Assembly (NCBI GenBank): GCA_030824495.1
Contig: JAVBXP010000027.1
Coordinates: forward strand, 1 to 64,000
DNA: 64,000 nucleotides
From: a bacterium
Lineage (GTDB): Bacteria > Pseudomonadota > Alphaproteobacteria > Caulobacterales > Caulobacteraceae
Direction of reading: 5' to 3'
Part shown: positions 39,251 through 47,640 of the stretch, piece by piece
How positions within the stretch are numbered: the first letter of the stretch is position 1
Layout: each line of letters starts with the position of its first letter
Made by a program: the position numbers and the translations under genes
The notes under the pieces: generated by a model
Database searches by the model: none
The model's input: the letters and a program-made list of their open reading frames with translations, nothing else
What the model was told of the DNA's origin: nothing

Positions 39251-39673
39251 CTAGCGGCGGCCGTAGCCGGCCCCGTAGCGATCACCGTCGTTCCGCTCCC
39301 AGCGGATCCGCGCGGACAGGCCATCGAAACGACGGTCGAGGTCGGCGCGTTCCCAGTTCGACAGGCCGTTGTTCCGATAGCGATTTTCCAGTCGGGCGAG
39401 GTCCCGGAACTCGCTGCGCAAGCGGATGGCCTCGTTGCGGGTGATCGAGCCGTTGCGGATGCCTTGGTCGATGCGGCGATCCAGTTGGGCCTGACGCTGG
39501 TTGATATTCATCCAGCCGCCGCGGCTGTCGCGCCACTCGCCGCCACGGTCGTAGCGGGCGTCCGCCGCCGGGCGCTGGTTGTTCGAGTTCCAGCCTTGGG
39601 CCGAGGCCGCTCCTGCGGAGAGGGCCAGGACGGAGGCGGCGGTCGCGGCGACAATGGTCAGGGTCTTCTTCAT
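39251..39673 (-). CDS. Small exported Arg/Asn-rich protein
   Basis: 140-aa protein with a clear signal peptide (cleavage near residue 25, ASAQG). The mature part is polar and rich in Arg, Asp and Asn, with a helical region IDQGIRNGSITRNEAIRLRS followed by LARLENRYRNNGLSNWERAD. The pattern occurs in small periplasmic proteins of alphaproteobacteria without known function and faintly recalls metal- or stress-related envelope proteins. AAGGAGA precedes ATG 39673. It has no obvious operon partner. Confidence 0.7.
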   Translation of the reverse strand: MKKTLTIVAATAASVLALSAGAASAQGWNSNNQRPAADARYDRGGEWRDSRGGWMNINQRQAQLDRRIDQGIRNGSITRNEAIRLRSEFRDLARLENRYRNNGLSNWERADLDRRFDGLSARIRWERNDGDRYGAGYGRR

Positions 39674-39808
39674 GGTGTTCTCCTTGGTCTTCCGTCCGTG
39701 GCCCGGAGCAATCTGTTCCGGGTATGGAGAGACATGACCACGCCGCCCCTGACGCCTGTCTGAGCTGCTCGTTGTTTTCGGTTCATCGGCGCTGATGGGC
39801 GTCCGAAC

Positions 39809-39837
39809 GCAAAACGCCCCGCTGTGAGCGGGGCGTT
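39809..39837 (-). terminator. Intrinsic terminator of the hybrid kinase gene
   Basis: AACGCCCCGCT (39813-39823) pairs perfectly with AGCGGGGCGTT (39827-39837), loop GTG. On the minus strand the stem is followed by TT, completing a GTTTTGC tract. It lies 26 bp beyond the kinase stop. Confidence 0.8.
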
Positions 39838-39862
39838 GGTTGGGCTCTAGATCGTCGGCCGA

Positions 39863-41773
39863 TCAGGCGGCGACAATGGCTTCCGATGTGGCCGCGCCTG
39901 TGGTGGCGGCTTCAGTCAGGGCTCGGCTGATGGCTTCGTAGAGCTTGGCGATCTCGATAGGCTTGGCGACGTGACCGTCCATGCCGGCCGCCAGATATTC
40001 CTCGACCTGATGCGAAAGGGCGTTGGCCGTCAGCGCCACGATGGGCGTGCGAGACCGGCCCTGCTCGCGCTCAGCAGCGCGGATGGCGCGGGCGGAGTCG
40101 ATGCCGTCCATCACCGGCATCTGGATATCCATCAGGATCAGGTCGTAGCAGCCGTCGCGCCAAGCCTCGAAGGCGGCCTTGCCGTCCGAAACAATGTCGA
40201 TCTCAATGCCCAGCGAGCCCATGACCGCGGCCAGGACCTGCTGGTTCGTGGGGTTGTCCTCGGCGGCCAGCAGGTGCAGCGCGCTTTCGTCGGCGTCTTC
40301 GGCAGGTTGCGCCTGAGGCTGGGCCGCGAGGTTCGGGGCCAGTTCGCCTCGTTCGAGCGGCAATTCGACGATGAACAGCGAGCCCTTGCCCTCATGGCTT
40401 TCGACGCTGATCAGGCCGCCCATCATCTGGGTCAGCTCGCGGCAGATGGCCAGGCCCAGTCCCGTGCCGCCGAACCGGCGGGTCGCAGAGTTGTCGGCCT
40501 GGGTGAATTTCTCGAACAGGCCCGCCTGCTTCTCCACCGCGATGCCGACGCCGGAGTCACGGACCGTCAGCCGAAGCGCGCCGCTGTCGGGCGCGACGTC
40601 GAAGTGGGCGGAGACCTCACCGTGCAGCGTGAACTTCACGGCGTTGGAAAGCAGGTTGCCGACAATCTGACGGATGCGATCGGCGTCGCCGCGCCAGGCG
40701 CCGCGGGCCTCGGGCGCCACATCGATCTTGAAATCGAGGCCCTTGCCCTGGGCGATCACCGAGAAGCCATCGGCGGTCGGGGCGATGGCGGTCTCCAGAT
40801 CGAAATCGTCGACCAGCAGTGTGAGCTTGCCGGCCTCGATCTTCGACAGGTCCAGCACGTCGTTCAGCACCGCCAGCAGCAGACCGCCCGACTGGCGGAT
40901 CACGTCCAGACGCTCGCGTTGCACAGGCGCCAGCTCGCTCATCGACATGACCTCGGCCATGGCCAGCACGCCGTTCAGCGGGGTGCGGATCTCGTGGCTC
41001 ATATTGGCCAGGAACTGGGACTTCAGCACATTGGCGGCGTTGGCGGCGTCGCGGGCCTCGACCAACTCGCGCAGGCTGCGCTGTAGGGCCTGCTCTCGCT
41101 CGTCCAAGTTCGCCAAAAGGTGGTTAAAGCTGGCGGTCAGGCTGCGGAACAGCGGGTCGTCTGCTTCAACCTCCACGGGCGCGAAACTGCCGCTGGCCGC
41201 GACGTCATTCATCGCCTCGGACAGCTTCAGGACGGGCGCAATCACCCTGGAGGCGAGTCCGCGGGCCAGGAATAGGGCGACGCCGACGCCGCCGAAGAAC
41301 AATGCTCCGGTAAGCGCCACGAACTGCGGCAGCAGCGCCGTCAGCGTCGGGGTCTCAAAGGTCATCGACAGTTCGCCGACCTGAGTCCCGTCCGACATCA
41401 CCGGCGTCTTGATCGTATCCAGGGCGTCGGCATTGGCGGGCTCGGGGCGGGCATAGACGCTCACGGAGCGGCCGCTGGCGTCGTTCAGCCGGGCCTCGGT
41501 GACGCTCGAGTCGTTCGAAAGCGTAGCAATGGAGGCCCTTGCAGCGCTGAGATCCTTGGCGGCCAAGGCCGATGCCGAAGCTCCCGCCGTAATGCTTGAG
41601 AGCGCGACGTGGGCCTGGTGGTTCTGTTCGCGCGCGACCGCCCATTGCTGGAGCATGAAGGTCAGGCAAGCCGCCACCAGCACCACTACGGTCGTGATCA
41701 GCGCGACGCCCGCGACCCGCGCCTGGAAGGACACGTGATGCACGGCGCCGGTCTTGGGAGGCTGGTCTGTCAT
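39863..41773 (-). CDS. Hybrid sensor histidine kinase/response regulator
   Basis: 636-aa membrane kinase. Two spans (about 20-42 and 151-172) enclose a periplasmic sensor of about 105 residues. A HAMP-like linker (about 172-230) and coiled coil lead to the HisKA domain with H260 in FLANMSHEIRTPLNG. The ATP-binding domain has NLLSNAVKFT, DSGVGI and GGTGLGLAI (about 375-470). A C-terminal receiver domain (about 499-615) has E505/D506 and phospho-acceptor D549 in LILMDIQMPVMDG. All catalytic residues are intact. It lacks a phosphotransfer domain, so an external Hpt is likely. It is divergent from a small gene with a CtrA-like box. Confidence 0.93.
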   Translation of the reverse strand: MTDQPPKTGAVHHVSFQARVAGVALITTVVVLVAACLTFMLQQWAVAREQNHQAHVALSSITAGASASALAAKDLSAARASIATLSNDSSVTEARLNDASGRSVSVYARPEPANADALDTIKTPVMSDGTQVGELSMTFETPTLTALLPQFVALTGALFFGGVGVALFLARGLASRVIAPVLKLSEAMNDVAASGSFAPVEVEADDPLFRSLTASFNHLLANLDEREQALQRSLRELVEARDAANAANVLKSQFLANMSHEIRTPLNGVLAMAEVMSMSELAPVQRERLDVIRQSGGLLLAVLNDVLDLSKIEAGKLTLLVDDFDLETAIAPTADGFSVIAQGKGLDFKIDVAPEARGAWRGDADRIRQIVGNLLSNAVKFTLHGEVSAHFDVAPDSGALRLTVRDSGVGIAVEKQAGLFEKFTQADNSATRRFGGTGLGLAICRELTQMMGGLISVESHEGKGSLFIVELPLERGELAPNLAAQPQAQPAEDADESALHLLAAEDNPTNQQVLAAVMGSLGIEIDIVSDGKAAFEAWRDGCYDLILMDIQMPVMDGIDSARAIRAAEREQGRSRTPIVALTANALSHQVEEYLAAGMDGHVAKPIEIAKLYEAISRALTEAATTGAATSEAIVAA

Positions 41774-41934
41774 AGGGCCCGAATTCCCGTCGAGCCCCCT
41801 GCTTAAGCCAATTCTACTAACGGTTCGCTTCCGTCCGGCTCGCCCGGAAGGGGAAAGTGTTGCCTTGGCGACACAGGTTCAACCCTCAGGCGATAAAAAC
41901 TTAGTTAATGGAACATGAATCTTCTAGGTAGAAT

Positions 41935-41949
41935 TTAACCTCTGGTTTA
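41935..41949 (+). promoter_or_regulatory. CtrA-like binding site
   Basis: TTAA-CCTCTGG-TTTA matches the CtrA consensus TTAA-N7-TTAA at seven of eight positions and continues with C as in the extended site. It is 43 bases before the ATG of the next small gene. Additional TTAA/TTAG half sites occur nearby (41901-41907, 41965-41971). Confidence 0.5.
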
Positions 41950-41991
41950 CCTTGATTGACATTAGGTTAATTTCCTTTGGAAGGGGTTCCC

Positions 41992-42330
41992 ATGGAAAAG
42001 GTGTTTGTCGCGCAACGTGTCGCGACCAAGTTGTTTTCGACGGAAGCGGCTGTTGACCAAGCCATGGTTGAGGCCACCGAACTGCTCGCCGACATGCTGA
42101 AGGCTCGCACCGACGTGAATGCGTCGCTGGTGTTCGCCGACGACGTGCAGGTGAAGATGATGGAAGCCCTCAAGGCGCTGGGCGAAGCCCGCACCGCCAT
42201 GGTCGGCGTCCACGGCGAACTGGCCGAAGCTCAGCTCCGCCTCGGCATCCGCACCAAGCTTGGCTACATGGATAAGCCGCCCGGCCAAATGCGTAAGGCT
42301 GAAGCGACGACGATGCGCGAAGTCGGCTAA
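41992..42330 (+). CDS. Small helical protein, probably cell-cycle regulated
   Basis: 112-aa soluble, cysteine-free protein predicted to be mostly helical: VFVAQRVATKLFSTEAAVDQ, EATELLADMLKARTDVNASL and MMEALKALGEARTAMVGVHG form amphipathic stretches, then a Pro/Gly-containing tail. I do not recognise a family with a known function. GGAAGGGG 6 bases before ATG 41992 is a strong ribosome binding site. A CtrA-like box lies 43 bp upstream. It is divergent from the hybrid kinase and followed by a small membrane-protein gene in the same direction. Confidence 0.65.
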   Translation: MEKVFVAQRVATKLFSTEAAVDQAMVEATELLADMLKARTDVNASLVFADDVQVKMMEALKALGEARTAMVGVHGELAEAQLRLGIRTKLGYMDKPPGQMRKAEATTMREVG

Positions 42331-42394
42331 CGCCGGTTGGTTGCAATAGTTTAACTGGTGCTGCGCTCCTAATAAGGATTAGGGGCGCAGCATC

Positions 42395-42829
42395 ATGCCG
42401 ACATCACCGATTGTAATAGGCTTGATCTCCCTCACCTTGGGGATCGCGCTGTTCGCCCTCCTGAAGGGCGGCCCAGCCGAGCGGTTGGGCGGCGCCATGG
42501 TTGGCGCGAACCTTCTGCTGTCCGTTTTTGTCGGAAGCTTTCTCCCGCCCTCGGTCGAGACCCTGTTCCGTCTGACGCTCGACGGCTTGACGGCCCTTGG
42601 CCTGCTGATCATCGCCGTTCGCTATGCAAGTTTCTGGCTCGGCGGAGCCATGCTGCTCTATGCGGCGCAGTTCAGTTTGCATGCCTTCTACATGGTCATG
42701 TCGCGTCCGGTGGACCTTCTGCACATGCGCATCAACAATCTGAATTTCCTTGGAATTAGCGTCTGCTTGGCTGTCGGCTCACTCGTTGGGTGGCGGCGGC
42801 GAGTCGTGAGCCGCAGGTCGGCCGCCTAG
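42395..42829 (+). CDS. Small four-span membrane protein
   Basis: 144-aa integral membrane protein with about four hydrophobic segments (about 5-22, 30-50, 62-84 and 118-133) and a basic cytoplasmic C-terminus ([13 protein letters not shown]). No domain is recognised. The gene follows the small helical protein by 64 bp, and the two may be cotranscribed. It might be a membrane partner of that protein; this is only positional inference. Confidence 0.65.
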   Translation: MPTSPIVIGLISLTLGIALFALLKGGPAERLGGAMVGANLLLSVFVGSFLPPSVETLFRLTLDGLTALGLLIIAVRYASFWLGGAMLLYAAQFSLHAFYMVMSRPVDLLHMRINNLNFLGISVCLAVGSLVGWRRRVVSRRSAA

Positions 42830-42879
42830 CGCTTCGGGGGCAGGCCAAGCGCTGCCGGCCGTCGAAAACTTTCACTTGC

Positions 42880-42965
42880 GCTCGGGTCGAAACCGGAGTT
42901 TCTCCGCTGCGGGCCACACCCCCCCAACGGGGTGCTGCTCATCTGTAAGGATGGGAGACATCGAC
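42880..42965 (+). promoter_or_regulatory. Structured serC leader, candidate serC-motif RNA
   Basis: The serC 5' leader can form successive hairpins: CGGAG-TTT-CTCCG (42894-42906), CACCCC with GGGGTG (42917-42934), and CATC-TGTAAG-GATG (42940-42953) just before the GGGAG ribosome binding site. A conserved RNA called the serC motif is known upstream of alphaproteobacterial serC-serA operons, and this position fits it. I cannot verify a covariance-model match. Confidence 0.45.
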
Positions 42966-44135
42966 ATGACGACCCTCGCCAAGCCGGCAATGCGTCCGGC
43001 GCGCCCTGAGTTTTCTTCCGGACCTTGCGCCAAGCGCCCCGGATGGAATCCCCAAAATCTCCAGAACGCCGTCCTCGGCCGCTCGCATCGTTCGAAGCCG
43101 GGCAAGGCTCGCCTGCAAGAGGCGATCGACCGCACGCGCCAAGTGCTAGAAGTTCCCGACGACTTCCTGATCGGCATCGTGCCCGGTTCTGACACCGGCG
43201 CCGTCGAAATGGCCTTGTGGTCGATGCTAGGCCCCAAGCCCGTCCAGCTTCTCGCCTTCGAGAGCTTCGGCAAGGATTGGGTGACGGACGTCGTCAAGCA
43301 GCTGAAGCTTCCCGCCGAAGTCCTGGATGCGCCGTATGGCGAACTGCCGGACCTCAGCAAGGTGCGCCCCGACGCCGACCTGGTCTTCACCTGGAACGGC
43401 ACTACCTCGGGCGTCCGCGTCCCGAACGCCGACTTCATCTCCGCCGACCGTGAAGGCATCACCATCTGCGACGCCACCAGCGCCGCCTTCGCCCAGGACC
43501 TGGACTGGGCCAAGCTCGATGTCGTGACCTTCTCCTGGCAGAAGGCCCTGGGCGGTGAAGGCGCGCACGGCGTGCTGATCCTGTCGCCCCGCGCCGTCGC
43601 CCGTCTTGAGAGCTACACGCCGGCCTGGCCGATGCCCAAGCTCTTCCGGATGACCAAGGCCGGCAAAATCGCCAAGGACATCTTCGAAGGCGCGACCATC
43701 AACACGCCGTCCATGCTCTGCGTGGAAGACGCCATCGACGCTCTGAAGTGGGGCGCTTCCATCGGCGGCTTGGTCGAAATGCAGCGCCGGGCCGACGCCA
43801 ACCTCGCGGCCCTCGCCGCCTGGGTGGAAAAGACCGACTGGGTCGACTTCCTGGCCGCCGACCCGGCCACGCGGTCGAACACCTCGGTCTGCCTGAAGGT
43901 GGTCGACGCCCGCATCACCGCCCTGTCCGACGACGCCCAGGCCGACTTCGCCAAGAAGCTGGCCGCCATCCTCGAAAAGGAAGGCGCGGCCCTGGACATC
44001 GGCGGCTATCGCGACGCTCCGGCCGGTCTGCGGATCTGGTGCGGCGCTACGGTTGAAACCTCCGACCTGGAGGCCCTGACGCCGTGGCTCGACTGGGCCT
44101 TCGCCTCGACTCTCGAAGCGCTCCAAGCCGCCTAA
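42966..44135 (+). CDS. serC: Phosphoserine aminotransferase
   Basis: 389-aa PLP enzyme that converts 3-phosphohydroxypyruvate to phosphoserine, step two of serine synthesis. The segments [46 protein letters not shown] and the PLP lysine in [14 protein letters not shown] identify the shorter Methanosarcina-type SerC common in alphaproteobacteria. ATG 42966 has GGGAG 8 bases upstream. serA follows after 83 bp, so serC-serA form an operon probably controlled by the structured leader. Confidence 0.96.
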   Translation: MTTLAKPAMRPARPEFSSGPCAKRPGWNPQNLQNAVLGRSHRSKPGKARLQEAIDRTRQVLEVPDDFLIGIVPGSDTGAVEMALWSMLGPKPVQLLAFESFGKDWVTDVVKQLKLPAEVLDAPYGELPDLSKVRPDADLVFTWNGTTSGVRVPNADFISADREGITICDATSAAFAQDLDWAKLDVVTFSWQKALGGEGAHGVLILSPRAVARLESYTPAWPMPKLFRMTKAGKIAKDIFEGATINTPSMLCVEDAIDALKWGASIGGLVEMQRRADANLAALAAWVEKTDWVDFLAADPATRSNTSVCLKVVDARITALSDDAQADFAKKLAAILEKEGAALDIGGYRDAPAGLRIWCGATVETSDLEALTPWLDWAFASTLEALQAA

Positions 44136-44145
44136 ACACCTTTCG

Positions 44146-44209
44146 CGTCCTCGCGCCTTCACGCCCAAGAACCGCGTGGCGAGGACGGATACCCTTTTAT
44201 CCGTAAGGA
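44146..44209 (+). promoter_or_regulatory. Structured element between serC and serA
   Basis: A 9-bp stem CGTCCTCGC (44146-44154)/GCGAGGACG (44179-44187) is followed by a GGATA/TATCC hairpin and the sequence ATCCGTAAGGA (44199-44209), which serves as the serA ribosome binding region. ATCTGTAAGGA occurs in the serC leader at 42941-42951, differing at one base. Confidence 0.45.
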
Positions 44210-44218
44210 CACCCGCCC

Positions 44219-45793
44219 ATGCCCCGCGTATTGATCGCCGACAAGCTCAGCCCCGCCGCCATCGACATCTTCAAGCAACGCGGCGTCGACGCCGATGTGA
44301 AGACCGGCCTCTCCAAGGAAGAGTTGCTCAAGATCATCAACGACTATGACGGCCTGGCCGTCCGCTCGGCCACCAAGGCTGACAAGGACGTGATCGCCGC
44401 CGCCCCGAACTTGAAGGTCATCGGCCGCGCCGGCATCGGCGTGGACAATGTCGACATCCCCGCCGCGACCTCCAAGGGGATCGTGGTGATGAACACCCCG
44501 TTCGGTAACTCGATCACCACCGCCGAGCACGCCATCGCGATGATGTTCGCCCTGGCCCGCCAACTCCCCGCCGCCGACCAGTCGACCCAGGCCGGCAAGT
44601 GGGAGAAGAACCGCTTCATGGGTGTGGAGCTGTACGCCAAGACCCTGGGCCTGATCGGCGCCGGCAACATCGGCGGCATCGTCGCGGACCGCGCCAACGG
44701 CCTGAAGATGAAGGTCGTGGCCTACGACCCCTTCCTGTCGGCTGAACGCGCCGTCGAGATCGGCGTGGAGAAGGTCGAGCTGGAAGACCTGCTGGCCCGC
44801 GCCGACGTCATCACCTTGCACACCCCGCTCACCGACAAGACCCGCAACATCCTGTCGGCCGAGAACCTTGCCAAGGCCAAGAAGGGCGTCCTGATCGTCA
44901 ACTGCGCCCGCGGCGGCCTGGTTGATGAGGCCGCCCTGCGCGCAGGCCTGGACAGCGGGCACATCGGCGGCGCGGCCTTCGACGTGTTCGTCGAGGAACC
45001 GGCGAAGGACAACGTCCTGTTCGGCGCCGAGAACTTCATCGCCACGCCGCACCTGGGCGCTTCCACCATGGAAGCCCAGGAAAACGTCGCCCTGCAGGTG
45101 GCCGAGCAGATGAGCGACTATCTGCTCACCGGCGCGGTCTCCAACGCCCTGAACAGCCCGTCGGTCACCGCCGACGAAGCGCCGAAGCTGAAGCCCTTCG
45201 TGGCCCTGGCCGAGCGCCTCGGCGCCTTCGCCGGCCAGATGGTCGACGTCGAGGTCAAGGCCGTGGACATCGCCTATGAGGGCGAGGTCGCCAACCTGAA
45301 CACCCGTCCGCTGACCGCCGCCGCCCTGGCCGGTGTCCTGCGTCCGATGCTGGAAGACGTGAACATGGTTTCGGCCCCCGCCGTCGCCAAGGATCGTGGC
45401 ATCACCGTCTCGGAAAGCAAGCAGGACGATTCGCCCATCTATGACAGCCTGGTGCGGATCACCGTCACCACGACCCTGGGCAAGCGTTCGTTCGCAGGCA
45501 CGGTCATGGCCGGCGCGCCGCGCGTGATCGAGGTCAAGGGCATGGACCTGGACGCCCCGTTCGCCTCCACCATGCTCTATGTGAACAACCTGGATAAGCC
45601 GGGCTTCATCGGCGCCCTGGGCGCGCTGTTGGCTGAAGCGGGCGTCAACATCGCCACCTTCAACCTCGGCCGCGTCTCGGCCGGCGAAGACGCCATCGCC
45701 CTGGTCGGCGTCGACCAGGATCCGGCCGACGAGCTGATCGCCAAGATCCGCGCTCTGCCGCACGTCAAGGAAGCCCGCACCCTGCGGTTCTAA
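44219..45793 (+). CDS. serA: D-3-phosphoglycerate dehydrogenase
   Basis: 524-aa long-form enzyme for the first step of serine synthesis. The NAD-binding domain has LGLIGAGNIGGIVADR; active-site residues are in NCARGGLVDE (Arg), VFVEEP (Glu) and TPHLGAST (His). The inserted substrate-binding domain (about 320-450) and the C-terminal ACT domain (about 453-524) are present, so serine feedback is possible. AAGGA lies upstream of ATG 44219. It is the second gene of the serC-serA operon. Confidence 0.97.
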   Translation: MPRVLIADKLSPAAIDIFKQRGVDADVKTGLSKEELLKIINDYDGLAVRSATKADKDVIAAAPNLKVIGRAGIGVDNVDIPAATSKGIVVMNTPFGNSITTAEHAIAMMFALARQLPAADQSTQAGKWEKNRFMGVELYAKTLGLIGAGNIGGIVADRANGLKMKVVAYDPFLSAERAVEIGVEKVELEDLLARADVITLHTPLTDKTRNILSAENLAKAKKGVLIVNCARGGLVDEAALRAGLDSGHIGGAAFDVFVEEPAKDNVLFGAENFIATPHLGASTMEAQENVALQVAEQMSDYLLTGAVSNALNSPSVTADEAPKLKPFVALAERLGAFAGQMVDVEVKAVDIAYEGEVANLNTRPLTAAALAGVLRPMLEDVNMVSAPAVAKDRGITVSESKQDDSPIYDSLVRITVTTTLGKRSFAGTVMAGAPRVIEVKGMDLDAPFASTMLYVNNLDKPGFIGALGALLAEAGVNIATFNLGRVSAGEDAIALVGVDQDPADELIAKIRALPHVKEARTLRF

Positions 45794-45847
45794 GACTTTA
45801 CGCCCTCTCTTCCCGTGGGCTTTGCTGCGGGGAGGGAGGACCTATCC

Positions 45848-46201
45848 ATGGCTGACAAATATACGCGCCCCGTCGATGGCGGGCGCGGCCTCTGGTGGAC
45901 CGAGCGGCTTTGGGCCCTGTCCGCCGAGCTCCCGGTCATCTCGGTGAAGCTCGCTGATATCCCTGAATTCGAACAGGACTGCTGGTTCGTCGGACGCCAC
46001 GTTCCGACCATCCGCGAAGTCGCAAAGCACGCGCAGCGGATCGCCCAGGCCGACCCAGCCTATCCCGTCATTCTCTGCGCCGACGGCAGGCTGATGGACG
46101 GCGGCCATCGTGTGGCCAAGGCCTGGATGGCCGGCCAGGAAGAAATCATCGCCGTGCGATTCCCGGTGACGCCTGAGCCGGACGAGATTTTGCCAGCCTA
46201 G
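45848..46201 (+). CDS. Stand-alone ParB/Srx-like domain protein
   Basis: 117-aa protein resembling the ParB/sulfiredoxin nuclease fold only: ISVKLADIPEFEQDCWFVG, ILCADGRLMDGGHRVAKAWM and EEIIAVRFPV match the core (the GGHRVAKA motif corresponds to the ParB GxRR-type box). There is no helix-turn-helix for parS binding, so it is not a partition ParB. GGAGG upstream of ATG 45848 supports the start. It follows serA and its stop overlaps the convergent MoaD-like gene by 4 bases. Confidence 0.72.
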   Translation: MADKYTRPVDGGRGLWWTERLWALSAELPVISVKLADIPEFEQDCWFVGRHVPTIREVAKHAQRIAQADPAYPVILCADGRLMDGGHRVAKAWMAGQEEIIAVRFPVTPEPDEILPA

Positions 46202-46461
46202 CCGCCCGACAGCGCCCCGAAGATCAGCACCTCGTCGCGATCAGTCAGGCTCAGGGCTAAGTCCTGGGCGCGGTCGCCGTTGCGGAAAATCCGCATGTGC
46301 CGGCGGATGCGGTCCTGCTCGTCCACCACCCGGAACTTCAACCCCGGAAACCGCGCGTCGAGATCGTCCAGTACCCGCTCGATGCTGTCGCCTGCCGCCT
46401 CCAACCGGCTGACGCCGTCGGTGTAGGAGGTGAGCTGCGAGGGAATGAAGACCTGAACCAT
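46198..46461 (-). CDS. MoaD/ThiS family ubiquitin-like protein
   Basis: 87-aa beta-grasp protein ending in the diagnostic Gly-Gly (IFGALSGG). The segments VQVFIPSQLTSYTDGVSRLE, VLDDLDARFPGLKFRVVDEQ and FRNGDRAQDLALSLTDRDEV follow the MoaD/ThiS pattern. Such proteins are adenylated and carry sulfur for molybdopterin, thiamine or other products. No moaE, thiG or moeB is beside it. ATG 46461 overlaps the stop of the upstream BNR-repeat gene (ATGA), so the two are translationally coupled and likely functionally linked. Confidence 0.82.
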   Translation of the reverse strand: MVQVFIPSQLTSYTDGVSRLEAAGDSIERVLDDLDARFPGLKFRVVDEQDRIRRHMRIFRNGDRAQDLALSLTDRDEVLIFGALSGG

Positions 46462-47591
46462 CAGAGCGGCGCGGCCACGACCGAGTAGATCTCTGGCAAA
46501 TGCTGGGCGATGGTTCGCCACGAACCGCCTTCGTCATCGCTCATCCACACCTCGCCGTTGGTCGCGCCCAGATAGAGACCGAGCGGCGCAGCGCTGTCGG
46601 CGCAGAACGCCTGACGCTTGACGGTGAACCAACCCTGATGGGAGGGAAAGCCGGCGTCCTGGCGTTCCCAGGTCGCCCCGGCGTCACGGGTCCGGTAGAC
46701 AGCTGGCTTGCCGCCTGGACTGGTGCGCGGCCAGACCTCGGTGCCGTCCATTGGAAACACCCAGGCGGTGTCGGCCTCCCGTGGGTGGGGCACGATGGTG
46801 AAGCCGATATCGCCGACCTCGGCTGGCATAGCCTGGCCGATCCGATCCCACCGCTCGCCCGGCCGATCCAGCCGGTAGATGCCGCAGTGGTTCTGCTGCC
46901 AGATCCGGTCGGGCATGGTGGGCGCGAGCGCGATGTAGTGGGCGTCCTGACCATATTCCGGATAGGGGTCGGGCATGAAATTGGCCTCGACCCCCTGGTT
47001 CAGCGGGCTCCAGTCGGCGCCCTGGTTCAGGCTCTCGAACACGCCGCCGGTCGAGGTGGCGATATACATATGGTTCGGGTCGCGCGGGTCGATCTGGATC
47101 TGGTTCAGCAGCGCCCCGTCCGGGGTGCCGCCATCCGCCGGGCACCAGTTCCAGTACATCGGGTGATCGTTGAAGCCCGCGACGCTGTCCCAGGTCGCGC
47201 CGCCGTCGGCGCTGCGGAACAGGCCCGGCGGCGAGGTGCCGGCCCACCAGACGCCAGGCTCGCTGGCGTGGCCGGGCTCCAGCCAGAAGCTGTGATCCAC
47301 CGCGCGGGCCGTGGCGGCGCCATTGGTCGCCGCCTTGGGAAAGGCCGGTGGTTGCTGAGCCTCGGCCCAGGTCACGCCTCCGTCGGTGGAGCGGAAGATG
47401 GTCGGACCCAAGTGCCCGGTCGATGCGGCCATCAGCAGCGTCTTCCCATCGCGGGGATCGAGTACCAGATGGTTGACGATGTGGCCCAGGAAGATCGGAC
47501 CCTGGACCGACCAGGTCTGTCGCTGGGCGTCGCTGCGATAGATCCAGGCGCCCTTGCGGGTGCCGATAAGAAGCTGAACTGCAGTGGACAT
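46461..47591 (-). CDS. BNR/VPS10-type beta-propeller protein
   Basis: 376-aa protein of the WD40/YVTN/BNR-repeat (sialidase-like) class. Asp-box repeats FRSTDGGVTW, FRSADGGATW, FESLNQGADW, YRTRDAGATW and MSDDEGGSW occur at regular intervals, giving a beta-propeller. No signal peptide or catalytic sialidase residues are evident, so an enzymatic sialidase role is unlikely. ATG 47591 has GGAGGA upstream. It ends in the ATGA overlap with the MoaD-like gene. The function of this gene pair is unknown to me. Confidence 0.85.
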   Translation of the reverse strand: MSTAVQLLIGTRKGAWIYRSDAQRQTWSVQGPIFLGHIVNHLVLDPRDGKTLLMAASTGHLGPTIFRSTDGGVTWAEAQQPPAFPKAATNGAATARAVDHSFWLEPGHASEPGVWWAGTSPPGLFRSADGGATWDSVAGFNDHPMYWNWCPADGGTPDGALLNQIQIDPRDPNHMYIATSTGGVFESLNQGADWSPLNQGVEANFMPDPYPEYGQDAHYIALAPTMPDRIWQQNHCGIYRLDRPGERWDRIGQAMPAEVGDIGFTIVPHPREADTAWVFPMDGTEVWPRTSPGGKPAVYRTRDAGATWERQDAGFPSHQGWFTVKRQAFCADSAAPLGLYLGATNGEVWMSDDEGGSWRTIAQHLPEIYSVVAAPL

Positions 47592-47640
47592 CGCGTCCTC
47601 CCTGTCAGGGTTTTCGGAGATCACTCTACACGAAGGCAGG

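Noticed and set aside
44159..45763. 534-codon open frame on the minus strand
   Set aside because: Antisense shadow of serA with no recognisable motif.
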